DNA of 64,000 nucleotides, from the NCBI GenBank assembly GCA_037176845.1, contig JAYKXP010000171.1, forward strand, positions 1-64,000, in the 5' to 3' direction. Numbering within the stretch: the first letter of the stretch is position 1; each line of letters opens with the position of its first letter. This stretch comes from Paramarasmius palmivorus (taxonomy: Eukaryota > Basidiomycota > Agaricomycetes > Agaricales > Marasmiaceae). Shown here one piece after another: positions 35,638-46,426 of the stretch. The notes beneath the pieces were generated by a model, which worked only from the letters and a program-made list of their open reading frames with translations, was not told where the DNA came from and did not search any database. The translations under genes were made by a program, and so were the position numbers.

Positions 35638-37699
35638 GACTCTGTCTATCCCGGTGTTTACAGGGCTCAGTTAACCACCTCGGAACTCTCACCACGCTCC
35701 TTGAACGTCTTCAACTCGGGATATACTTATTGCCCAATCGACTTTCAGACAGCCGCTATCTAGCTTCGAGGCTTTGAATCGCAGACTCCATCTAGCATAG
35801 GCTATGATTGTTAGGAAGATGAAAAGGTCTCGAAGTCATGACTACCTCAAAAGCTAGTGGTACGTTCTTTGTCTTTATCCCCATACCCAAACTTACCCAT
35901 CCTCAGAACTGGAAGACATAAAGTCACGTTTTGATGCACAATTCGCAAGAGCAATAGCGCACCAAACATGAAGCTGTTACATGTAGTAGCCAATACAATA
36001 CATTGACGGTTTCGCATCCCGCCTTCTGTGTGCGCACTAATGCTCTCGTGGGGTCTGCCGTCGACTAGTTCCTATCCGGACAAACAGAACATCGACCTTC
36101 GAGTTCTAAAGGAAGCAAGAGTAAGCTCGTGAAAGCTTCGAGCGAGCCGGTATACGTAACTAGTACCCCAAGCATCAAACTTCATCCCATCATACGCTGC
36201 TCCACGTTCAGCGCCCAGCTTCCAAATGTTCAGCACTAGGACGACTTTCAGCTTGCCTCACGTTATCCTTCCTCCAACCACCGAATAGACACGGGTCTAT
36301 GTGCAGAAGACGCGTCCTGAGGACGCCTCACTTCACACACCCAAAACCAGCCCGATTGCGGTGTTGATGTTGGAGCGACGGAGACCCCAGCTTTCCGAGC
36401 TGAACTATCCGATCCAAGCTCAATGGACGACGAGAACGTCGTCATGTAGGTCCTAAAACTGCCGCGTTCATTCGACTTGGAGCTTTAGGGACAGAAGGCT
36501 TGAATTGGGCTGCGGCGAAAGCATCACAGTTCGCAGACATGCAGCCGTCGACGAACCGAGGTGCAGCATAAACCGACATACGCCCTTGATATGATTTGTA
36601 CTACTTGAGCTCTTCGACTAGCCCTTGCGGGATAATCGCACAAATGCCAGTTAGATAGATGGTGTGTGGTTTCTGGAACTCCAAAGGTTTTGATCTCTGA
36701 CTGTTCCCGTTTATTGCTGTAGGCTTGAGAGTGAGAAAGAGAGAATAGAACGGTCGAGATTACTCACCTCGCGTGGAAATAGGTCTAATGCAAGCCGTAC
36801 CTTCAAACGTTAGTCTATGTCCTCTAGCCCACAATATAGAACAAAAGCCATACCTCGAAGCCTTCAAGGTATCATCGGCGTTTACCAGGTGATTTCGTAA
36901 GTGTGTGTGAGACACCTGTCACGACCTCAGATGGCGACACTTGACGTGGAGGTTCTTTGTGTATCGCTTACGCTAGAAGAAGCGAGCGCAGCTTCTACCT
37001 TCTCGCATGAGCTATTATTTCATCTCCCCTGCCCTAAAACATGATCAGTAAAGCTCACAGATTAGAAATATACACATACCGTGAACGCTCGATCCTCAAA
37101 GATACCAGTGTTACCCGCGGAAGGTAACGCCGTCGAGCCCACCAGCCTCTGACACCTAGGTTCCGGAGTGCAAAAGAGTGAGCCTTTGCATAGGGAGCTG
37201 GAAGAAGTGCGAGGGCCGAAGCTCGGATTTAGAAGCTCGGAAATCAGGAACGCGAGAAGCGTTTAATCCGGTACACCTCGAGGTCGAGGATAAAAAGGGT
37301 AGGATGACAGTGGTGCAATGGATGCACCAATGTCAAGCCTTAATTTTCCAGGCCCATGTCGGATAAAACCACTTCGTTGAACTCTCGCGCGTGCCACATC
37401 TACATTCCACTCCAAGCTATTCCTAGCTCGTTGAACCTTCAGGCTTTGAGAACTTCACGCGAAGATAGCGTCCATGTACGAATGATTGGAGAGGCGATCA
37501 CATTCGGCCTTGGAATTCTGAAACACCGCGGAGTTCCAAGACTGCAGGAGTCGATGGACCAAGAACGTTGAGAGTAAAGTGCGTAATCAAGTCGCCACTG
37601 CTGAGAAATGCTCCGCTCTGCATGTAGAGGAGGCTGTAGGTGGTATGTTTCCGGGGTTTATGCTCCAACTGAAACTTTTTGAATTGGATGGGCGCTGTA
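35638..37699. other. Right flank of the nested transposon; no gene resolved
   Basis: There are only short ORFs here (minus 36263-36445, plus 37178-37571), none with a recognised motif. By position this should be the 3' part of a module like those at 16300 and 23620, but base-level similarity is too low for me to confirm it. Confidence 0.3.
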
Positions 37700-38330
37700 A
37701 ACGAAGACATATCAGTCAGACAACAGAAGAATAGAAAAGAAATGGTAGATTACTCACTAGAGCGGTAGGTGAAGACTATCCAGAGGAAAGGGTATCAGGA
37801 ATGGGCAACGTTGCACTGACACCGAACGATAGGTGCTTATGTACACATAGTCAATACCCCGAAGATGAGGAAACAATTTGTTTGCAAAACTGGTAGTGGT
37901 TGGTGATAGAATTTGGGTGTTGACACCCTGCATAACCATGAAGAATTCCAGCCCGCAGATGACAGTGATGGACACCAGGAAGCGTGTTTGGGAAGGGATA
38001 AACTTTATGAAGGTTTCAAGGCAATGCAAAAAAATATACCGTATGAGGTGCGAGTAAAAATTTGAGCCTATCCTTGCGTAGGAGTGAGTAACTACGAAAA
38101 GCATTGAGTGAGAGCAGTAGCGTACGAGAATCGTGTCAAGCTTCCGGTCGTTCGAGCTTGCAGTCCCTTGAGTGGTTTTCCTGAAGGTATATTAGATCGA
38201 AAACAATGCTCAGGAAACGATTGAGCTGACCTTTAAGTATGTAGCACCGTGAAGAGATGAACGCGCTGTAAACAACATGATTGTTTTGGACAGGAGAGAA
38301 GTGCCGGCGGCAAAAAAAACGCTTGCACCT
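37700..38330 (-). repeat. Diverged third copy of the unidentified minus-strand gene, 5' part
   Basis: A minus-strand exon-like stretch contains KVYPFPNTLPGVHHCHL, comparable to SIPFPDTHPNTTHTLNHF in copy 1. The region starts beside gtgccggcggca, the same string that opens copies 1 and 2. A plus-strand module starts immediately to the right, as in the other copies, so the divergent arrangement is conserved. The coding state is unclear. Confidence 0.3.
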
Positions 38331-38399
38331 TGCACCACCTCTTTCCTCATAATCAGCCAGCCATACGCGTATACTCCTCCAAAAATTCCGATGAAACAT

Positions 38400-39600
38400 A
38401 TCTGCATATTCTCCAATGTTAGTGCTTTTCCTCCTACATCCCTGGTAGTTCTCTCAACTCACCTCTCAGCGCAAAGCTGCGCGTCATGCCTTCGACCTCA
38501 ACAATCCAACCTCTCCCATTGCTCTGAGCGGGCAGTCCGCTGGCTGGATAATCAGGAAAAGGTACGTATCCACCACTTCAGCTGAATTCACGCTCTAATA
38601 GCCTCGATCCCTACCTAGGGTTTGATCTTGAAGCATCCAACGTGCGCCCGCGACCTCACTACCACCAAGAACAACCTTGCGCATACCTCCGTAGCTCCAG
38701 CTCTACCGTGCCTCCCAACTACTATATCCCTCCATCCCCTACCTCTACTTCCAGCTTACTCTTGCTAGAAGAATCACCACGTTTTATCTCCGCACATCCG
38801 ACCAATACCGACACCCCAAGTTCACACCCGAGACTTCAAGAGTCCAGCTTTGGGTTCATGGTCACTCAGTATTCAAACTTGGCTTTGAACGGAGAGTAGA
38901 TGTCTAGTAAACCCTATCAACCAGGTTATAGCAAGGTGAGCACCGTTCTTCCATGTTCACGACTTTTACTCACTCCGCTGTAGCCTAGACCCCAACACAT
39001 CTCCAACCCGAACGACTACATGGATAAAAACACACCTCTGCCCCCGTTGCGCTCAATGTCCTCATATTCCTGCATCTCGACGATCGCCTACTGGCCCGTG
39101 AACTTCCCAGTTCAGCCCTCAGCGACGGTATAGATGCCATCCTCCAACGTTGGGTGCAGAGGCGATTTCGCGATATCGGGGATCTGAGCTTTGGGAATTG
39201 TACCGACATTTCACTGGTCGTTAGCTGGGATGGTCGTCAAGTTGGTCCTTGGTCAGTTGAGGATAGAGGTCAAGACTCAAAAGACCCTCGGAAGAAGCGG
39301 CCAGCGAACTGTAAGTAACATATATATCTATCACCAACCCAGTTATTGTCAAGGCGCTGATGCTGTTCTAAGGCAACGTTATACGAAGAAAGCTCGAACC
39401 TCGAGATCTCCTTCCATTTACGGAAGGATGCTTACTACATATGGGCATCGACACGAGGGTTACTATCAGCTAGTTTAAAATTACAAGCTGTCGGGTGTAA
39501 AAGATCTCGTCGCAGGCAACGGGTCATCGTTCTTTTTCACAGTATTACTTGGACGTGTATACCGGAAGACGGTCCTGGTCCAACAGCGTATGATAAGGTA
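38400..39600 (+). repeat. Duplicated plus-strand gene module (copy 4)
   Basis: This is the paralog of 9960-11150. It keeps the longest open frame of the family at about 39045-39310, which includes LNVLIFLHLDDRLLAREL and later DISLVVSWDGRQVGPWSVED. A further exon at 38642-38899 contains PPNYYIPPSPTSTSSLLLL and ends VTQYSNLALNGE. No known domain is recognised. Being more open than copy 2, this may be the functional copy. Confidence 0.4.
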
Positions 39601-39839
39601 CAGGTACAGGAATTCAAAGTCGACGAGCAAGGTGTGCCGCATGTATTGTATAAGATACATATCGTTGAATAGATGGCATGAAAAGTATGGGATATAGCAC
39701 TTGATAGGAAGAGTACACGCAGTCGTATCCAGAAACGTTAGCGAAAAAGGCCCTTCCCCGATTTTGAGATCCATGCAATACCCATAAAGTGGTGGGTGTT
39801 TTCAATAACGGCTGTGGGCAAGGCTTCGGGTCGCTGACC

Positions 39840-41240
39840 GTCTTTGACTGGTTCCGAATGTTGTTACTGTAAACGAAACAACATCAACATCAGCCAAGAA
39901 CAGAAAAAAAGAAAGAGTACCCACCAAGGCTTACTCTATAATGCTCCATTATCCGCCGCTTTCTCCTCAATCAAGCCCAATCCATCATCCCTCCCATCCC
40001 CGTCGATGGCAGCCTACATAGGCGTAGGATGGTCTTCATTGCGCACCCAAATGATGTCCTGCCGCGTATTGTGCCGACAGCTGTCGATTTTACTTCGGGA
40101 ACTTGGTGTATACAAGGCTAAAGGGCCTCATTCGTTGAGTGAAGAAGGACTGGAGCCAGGGCCTCGATCGAGGTGGAGCTGAGGGCGTGCATGTTTCAAG
40201 ATATGGGGAGCCGAAAAAGGGAAAAAAGAGCCTTCAGGGAGCGGAACCAGCAAGGCCTCGTACAGCTCATGAAGAGCTTTGGGCATGGATCCAGAGGATA
40301 GGACTCTGAAGAATAGGTCTATGGGGTGGTATGGGGCAAAGAGTCCCAGTCAACATTCGGATATCGAGGAAGGCGGGTGTGCGGGAGACAAAGTTGAGGA
40401 CCATTGCTTCCAAGCTCGCCAATTCAACAAAATGATTAGGGCTGGACTTTAGCTAGTTTGCTGGAGACAATAGTATGTTAGTAAAACACGACAAAAGAGT
40501 AGGGGACAGTGAGCACTTACTGGTACACCCACAAACTCGACTCAACCACCGATTCTACCATACGCATGCCCATTCTTGTATCCAATACTCTACCGTCACC
40601 CCATGAACCACCATGAGCGCGTCCGTGACTTGGTGGAATGGTCGACACAAGGCCCGATAGCTGGCACGAGGAAACGGAGTGGGTTTAACTGCGTAGCCTT
40701 GGGATTCTCAGTTGCGGTAAAAGGGCCTATACGGAGAAGTAAGCTGGGATTATTGCGAAGGCGTCATTCCTGTGGAATCTTGCGAGGTGGGGACGGGAAA
40801 GGTGTAGGGTAAAGACTAGGATGCAAGGGTAGAGTACAGGCGACGGGACGCGTTATAATGCGAGTGGGAGGAAGAAAAGGGATGTATATAGCCCATATTG
40901 CGGAATGAGAGAAGCTGAAGCCTAGGTCGAAGTGGTTGAGGCTTTGTGGATGGTACTGTCGTGGAGTAATTGGGAACGGGTCGACGTAGTGTCGAGGAGC
41001 GCGTTTGAAAAGGTGACCGAAAGATGTTGGGGTATGCATGGATTACAATACATCTTCGAAGGTTTATATGGGGTTTTGGGGCTTGTACTTGGGTAGCTAC
41101 AGGAGAGCCATGAACGATGGTGAAAAACGTCGAGAATAGTGAACATACCGACAGTCGTACCTCTTGAGTAGTCTTGAAACAATCCTTTATAACAGGACGC
41201 TCCAGGTATTCACTCGTTATAAAGTCTTGGACGGTTGTCA
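39840..41240 (-). repeat. Duplicated minus-strand gene module (copy 2)
   Basis: This is the paralog of 11560-12720, in the same convergent arrangement with the plus-strand module on its left. A possible first exon reads MTTVQDFITSEYLERPVIKD from 41241 and ends before a GT. The conserved block PTSFGHLFKRAPRHYVDPFP near 40950-41040 lies behind in-frame stops in its own frame. Probably degenerate. Confidence 0.4.
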
Positions 41241-41489
41241 TGATTTTTGTGACCTGTGGTGCGGACCTCGAAAATCTGACAGCGGCGGGACGGCAACCGG
41301 AAATATCGCTGAATTAGGCAGGATACACCGAGAAGCCGTTCTGCGTTGTTCTCGTAGTATATCCTACAAACTTTCCGCAAACATCACTGTCTTGTTTCCT
41401 CGATTGAATGGTGTTTGAGATACGGATGATCCAAGCTCGTACGAGAACAACGGAGCTCACCCAGTCTCCGAAGTGTTTATGTCGGAACT

Positions 41490-41730
41490 TTTAAATCTTG
41501 CCGATAAGGGCTGATAAGGCCCATAAGAGAATCGGGTCTTATCAGGCATGATAATGTTAGTCAACTTATCATAATCATCCATGGCGCCAATCTTATGAGC
41601 GCTTATAACATAGGGCGGTAATAGGATAGCGCTGGCGCTTATAAGATCATGGCTTATCACATCAAAATTGATGCGAGCCTCTTATCGTGCTCGCACCTGA
41701 GGGGCTCGAACGAAGGGCCTTATCATAGCC
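41490..41730. promoter_or_regulatory. Cluster of GATAAG/CTTATC motifs
   Basis: Seven copies of GATAAG or its complement CTTATC fall in roughly 240 bp, on both strands and not at a fixed spacing. This hexamer is the usual site of fungal GATA factors that control nitrogen or iron genes. No gene start is obvious beside the cluster, so it may instead be part of an old repeat. Confidence 0.3.
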
Positions 41731-41860
41731 ACCATTATGACAGTGGTTTTGATATGTGGGAGGCAGTCCAGCTGGCCCACCTTCTCTATATGTGTTTTAG
41801 AACATCAACTTAATATATACCGACATCTTTGGCCAAATAAAATCTTTCCTTGGTTGCTTT

Positions 41861-42185
41861 TGTCAGAGTTTTAGATTGAACTCTGTTAGCAGCGATAGCG
41901 CAGGTAAGCGCGATATAAACGATAGCAGATGACCAGAGGCCTTGAGATAGAACCAAGAGATGAACTGATGTGATTCAATTATTGTAGGGTTTTCTGTCTA
42001 GCTTTTATACATGAGTAAGGATGAAAGATAAACCTAAAAGTACAAGTATAGACGCGATAGAAATAACTGTGGCTTTGTGTGGCTTTCTGTAAGTAAGTGG
42101 GTTAGACAAAATGATACGAGCGGGTCAAGAGATATTCTAAGATGTGGCATGCATATGTAAATATAAACGTTCTATATTTCCAACA
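41861..42185 (-). repeat. 3' LTR of the copia-type element
   Basis: This 325-bp LTR reads the same as the copy at 45899-46223. On the minus strand it is preceded by the polypurine tract GGTTTGAGGGGGAG at 42186-42199. Confidence 0.93.
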
Positions 42186-42229
42186 CTCCCCCTCAAACCT
42201 TGGATTATGGAATGATCTGAGGTTTGACT

Positions 42230-45200
42230 CTAATCCAGATTGTCGAAGTATTCTCCGTGGAGGTTGCGATGTTTGACCCGGCGGAGTCTGGACTCATTGC
42301 GATTCTTCTTGATGTTTCTGTAGTTGCGAGTGTTGTCGTTGTTGGTGTGATTGGATACCCGCGGTTTCTTTACTGTCCTGGTGCCTGATGATTGTCCTGC
42401 GATAATGTCCTTCTTTCCAGTTCGAATAGCTTCCTGGAATTTTACTCTTCTATGTCCACCTCTGGCCGATGTTTCTCCGTTATCGATCTGCATCTCATCA
42501 ATCTTCGTAATGATCTCGTTGATTTTTCGATTGATTGTGCCTAATCCTTTTCCATCTAGATCCATCTCGTCGATTCCTTGGGTAACGTTGTCGATATCAG
42601 CTTCGAATTTGGGTTTTTGCTCCCCCTCAACGAGTGGGATCTGATCCGGTTCTGGTGTGGTAGGAAGTGATATGAGTGCTGGCATTTCGGGTGAATCAGC
42701 CTCGACTAGGCTTGGGAAAGGGTCTCCTGGCTTGTGTTCCGTAGCCTCCAATGCATAGATACCGTCTTTCTTCGGTATATCCAAAATGCATTCCCAACCT
42801 TTGTGGATCCTGATGTTGTCGCCACTGAAAATGACTTCGTAACCGTCCTCGGTGAGCTTGCTGATGGATATCAATGTGTGTCTGAACTTCGGGACGAGTA
42901 GACAGTCGGCGAGTACGATCGTGTGCCACTGGAAATTGTTGGTGGTGTACACAGTACAGTTGCCTTTCTCGACGGCGAATGTGGTTCCTTCAGGTGTGCC
43001 GATGGGTCTGTGAGTGATGGACTGGCGCTCGGTGATACCATTTCGATAGGGAGTCATGTGTGAGGATGCGGCGCTGTCGAATACAAATTTTACGACTCCT
43101 TCCTCCTCCTCGAACTTCTCTGTAGCCATCTGTGCACTATCCCTCTCTTCCTTTGCCTGTGCCCAAATATCATTGTAGGCGGCGGCCACGTCTACGTGTT
43201 CCTTCTTGCCTGGCTCTTCGATCAACCACCTGCTAATGACCTTCTCCCCCATAAAGGTACGATTGGCACTGTTGTAGCACAATCGGCATACCCTATGATC
43301 GAGGGTGACATGCTCGAATCCTTCGTCTAGGAAGTCGCTGGCGGTCTGGACTACTCCAATGACGGTGCGATCACCTGTCTTGGGTGTGTGGCAAGTACCG
43401 GCTTCGCAGTTGGGGTCATAGGTCTGATATCCGACGAAATAGTTATTGACAAGTTCGTCTTTGAGGGTGCGGTTGACGACTGGGGGACATGGCCAGCTTT
43501 CGCTTTCGTAGTAACCTTTCCAGCTGTTCTCGTTGTTGTACATGTCGATGGTAGAAGTTGAGGATGAGTTTAGAGATGAGGTTGCTTTGACAGCGGTAAA
43601 TGGGATGAGTACTGATGATGCTGGTTCTCGATATTCCTCTGTGCTTTTATAGGAGTTTTGCTGGCAGTCTTGGAACTGTTCTGTTTCATCTTGTTGAGAA
43701 TCCACTCGATCTTCTTTGCATATGATCGCTTTGGTATCAATTGGTGTCTGTAAATCGACCATTGTGGCCATCGTGGTGTGCATTTCCACGGCCATGTATG
43801 CTGTTTCCTTGGATTTCTCTTCAGTTTCCTCGGTTTTTCCGAATTCTTCATCGTAAAACCATTCTTTCGGTGGGTTGTACTGTTCCACTGCTCGGATTTC
43901 CCTGGCTAACCATGTGCCTTCTTCCCATATTTCTTCTTCCATGGCTTTAACAGCACTTTCTTTGGTACTGCTTGCCTTCTCTTTTCCTTTTCTCCATAAT
44001 TGGCTATCTTTAGCTTGCTTGGACTTTTCTTTATCCTCGGATTCATCATCTGATTTCCTGGATTTCGGCTTTGTAGCACATTTTGCGGCGATATGCCCTT
44101 TTCCTTGACATCTGAAACATGTGATCTCTTTGCAATCTCTATCTCCGCCCTGACGATCATTAAATCTCCGGCCTCTTCCTCGGCTATTAAATCCTCGGCC
44201 TCTATTGTTGAAATGATCTCGGGAATAGTTGGCTTCCTCCTTCTTGACTTTTCCTCGGCGCATTGCCTGTCCATTTGCTTCAGCTCGAATAGCAGCAATC
44301 AGCTTGTCAACAGTTAAATCCTTGTTTGATTCACTGTATACGGTCATGACAGCTGTGATTGTTGAATTCAATGATTGGGGAACTGATGCAATTAATGCAT
44401 TCTTGAACTGATCATCCGAAATAGTGATGTTTCGTGATGTGAGTTCATTTCGGATATTGAGGAGTTCGTCAATATGTTCATTGACTTTGCCAATGTCGTA
44501 GCAAGATAGATTGTATAGCTTGCGTTCCAGGTGTGCTTCTGTCAAAGGATTCTTTGTGTCGTAATCCTTCTTTAATCCTGTCCATAATGCTTGTGATGAC
44601 TTCGCATTTCGATATCTTCGAAGTATGGTGTCCGGCAATTTTCCAACAATTGCGTTCATAAGATCGGCATCTGCGTCTCCTTCTTCTGCAGTAGTCAGGT
44701 ACTTCCCATACCCTATCGACTTTGCTGCAAGTTCTACACGCATTGCCCACATGCCCCAGTTTGAGCCATCGTCCTTTAACTTGGTACAGTCGTTAAATGC
44801 TTTGACTGCTTTAGACATGTTGTCTTCTTCTTCGTCTGAATCAAATGATTCTTCCTTTGGTGGTCTCTTGGGAGATGGTGTTCTCGGTTTGGGTTTGGGA
44901 CCTATGCTGGACGATTCTGGTTGATCGTCCTTCTCTTCGTCGGCAGGTGTTCCTTTGTCTTTGTCAGATACAGGTTTATCAGTATCAGCTTCTGATTCCT
45001 GTTCTGATTCTCCTTTATCCTGCTCTTGTTCCTTTTCTAGGTCCTGTTCTTCTTTATCGGATTCTTCACCAAATCCTGATCCTTGTTCGAACTCTTCAGC
45101 AAGTTCAGTTTCCTGATCAAACTCTTCAGCAAGTTTGATCTGCTCTTCAACAGTTTCTTCCTGTGAAGCTGATGTTCCCGCTGGTGGGAATACTAATGGT

Positions 45201-45715
45201 TGTGGTTCTGGTACTGTTGTTCGTAGTACGTTTCCTCGAACTACTGTTTCGTTGTGATCGTCACAATCCCTAAAATTTCCAACTAATAACGCTTCCTTTG
45301 GAGTCCTGACTCGATTTCTTCTGTTTGGACACGGTTGTTCTTCGCAAAGTTCCCACTTCCGTTTGTTGAGATCTAAGTAACAATCTCATAGTTCGTCGAC
45401 GTTGAACTGATGTGGCCAATGAACACAGATTAAATCTGTTCGAAGTGTGGGTTGTGCGGAAGATGCTGGTGGCGTGTGCAATCCTCCAACTGGACTCTGT
45501 CTCCTAGAAGGTATACGCGATGGATTCCTCGATGGATGTGATGATATGCTTTGTTGCTGTCCCGATGGACTGCCTGTTCTACTTCCTACTGGTGTAGGTT
45601 GTCTGCTAGGATTCCTGCTAGGGTTCCTAGATCCTCGTAATATTTGTTCTGGGTCGAACGTTCCTGATACTGGGGTACCGCTTCTGGATTGATAACGGCT
45701 ACCTCTATCGGACAT
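42230..45715 (-). CDS. copia-type Gag-protease polyprotein with one in-frame TGA
   Basis: The frame is open for 1,161 codons from ATG 45715 to the stop at 42230 except for one TGA at 45386-45388, after 109 codons. Upstream is an Arg/Ser/Pro-rich segment (MSDRGSRYQSRSGTPVSG); then an acidic Glu-rich stretch; then from Met 44818 a copia-type gag domain (SNWGMWAMRVELAAKSIG). Next comes a CCHC knuckle CFRCQGKGHIAAKC near 44095-44135 and a protease active site FDSAASSHMTPY near 43060-43085. After ALEATEHKPGDP the sequence runs through low-complexity residues to the stop just before the polypurine tract, so pol is absent. A ribosome could also start at 44818 and yield an 862-residue Gag. The TGA is either a nonsense mutation or a recoding site. 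Confidence 0.85.
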
Positions 45716-45883
45716 ACACTAGTCCAATAGTCCTTTGCTTTGGGTAGGGGATATTCCGGCGTCCCTGCTCGCCACTCGATGTATGATCTTGGTTCTTTGT
45801 CCTTGGGGATATTACGGCGTCCCAAACTCGCCACTATACCAATATGAAATCGGTATTACTCTGGTTCAGCTAAGGTTTATAGA

Positions 45884-45898
45884 CCGGGGCCCATAACC
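45884..45898 (-). other. Primer binding site (half-tRNA initiator Met)
   Basis: On the minus strand GGTTATGGGCCCCGG begins directly after the 5' LTR. GGGCCCATAACC is the anticodon stem-loop sequence around CAT in many eukaryotic initiator tRNAs, and copia-type elements are known to prime from such an internal half-tRNA. Confidence 0.75.
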
Positions 45899-46223
45899 TG
45901 TCAGAGTTTTAGATTGAACTCTGTTAGCAGCGATAGCGCAGGTAAGCGCGATATAAACGATAGCAGATGACCAGAGGCCTTGAGATAGAACCAAGAGATG
46001 AACTGATGTGATTCAATTATTGTAGGGTTTTCTGTCTAGCTTTTATACATGAGTAAGGATGAAAGATAAACCTAAAAGTACAAGTATAGACGCGATAGAA
46101 ATAACTGTGGCTTTGTGTGGCTTTCTGTAAGTAAGTGGGTTAGACAAAATGATACGAGCGGGTCAAGAGATATTCTAAGATGTGGCATGCATATGTAAAT
46201 ATAAACGTTCTATATTTCCAACA
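45899..46223 (-). repeat. 5' LTR of the copia-type element
   Basis: This 325-bp LTR on the minus strand begins TGTTGGAAATATAGAACG and ends CTCTGACA. It carries the promoter end of the element. It reads base for base like the 3' LTR, implying a young insertion. Confidence 0.93.
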
Positions 46224-46228
46224 GCTTT

Positions 46229-46426
46229 CTGGGCAAATACCGCCACCATTGTATCTATATCAGTATATTCTGATTATTACATGCAAGAAGTCTCATTACA
46301 TAGTCCAAGAAATCAGTCTAAGAATATCTAACCACCACGGAGACGTGCCTGAGTACAAGTGTTCCAGACTGGCCTTTCAGCTGGCTCTTGATCACGTTGA
46401 CAACCCTTACCCTTGCTTCGAGCCAC
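46229..46426. other. Short gap after the copia element
   Basis: This is continuous with 41740-41855 once the copia element is removed. If the TGA at 46427-46429 were read through, the DUF6698-like frame would stay open for about 30 more codons (VARSKGKGCQRDQEPAERP). Confidence 0.35.

Larger units (their letters stand above)
41861..46223 (-). mobile_element. Non-autonomous copia-type LTR retrotransposon, gag-protease only
   Basis: Two 325-bp direct repeats, TGTCAGAG to TTCCAACA, lie at 41861-42185 and 45899-46223 and read as identical. The 5-bp GCTTT at 41856-41860 and 46224-46228 is a perfect target duplication. Read on the minus strand, the 5' LTR (45899-46223) is followed directly by GGTTATGGGCCCCGG, complementary to the anticodon arm of initiator tRNA-Met: the half-tRNA primer site known from copia. 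A purine tract GAGGGGGAG sits just before the 3' LTR. The 3.7-kb interior carries gag and protease motifs but no integrase, reverse transcriptase or RNase H. It must rely on another element for copying. Confidence 0.93.

Noticed and set aside
41861..46223. Direct repeats first considered as a local segmental duplication
   Set aside because: TG...CA ends, a 5-bp duplication, a half-tRNA primer site, a purine tract and a gag ORF between them identify them as LTRs.
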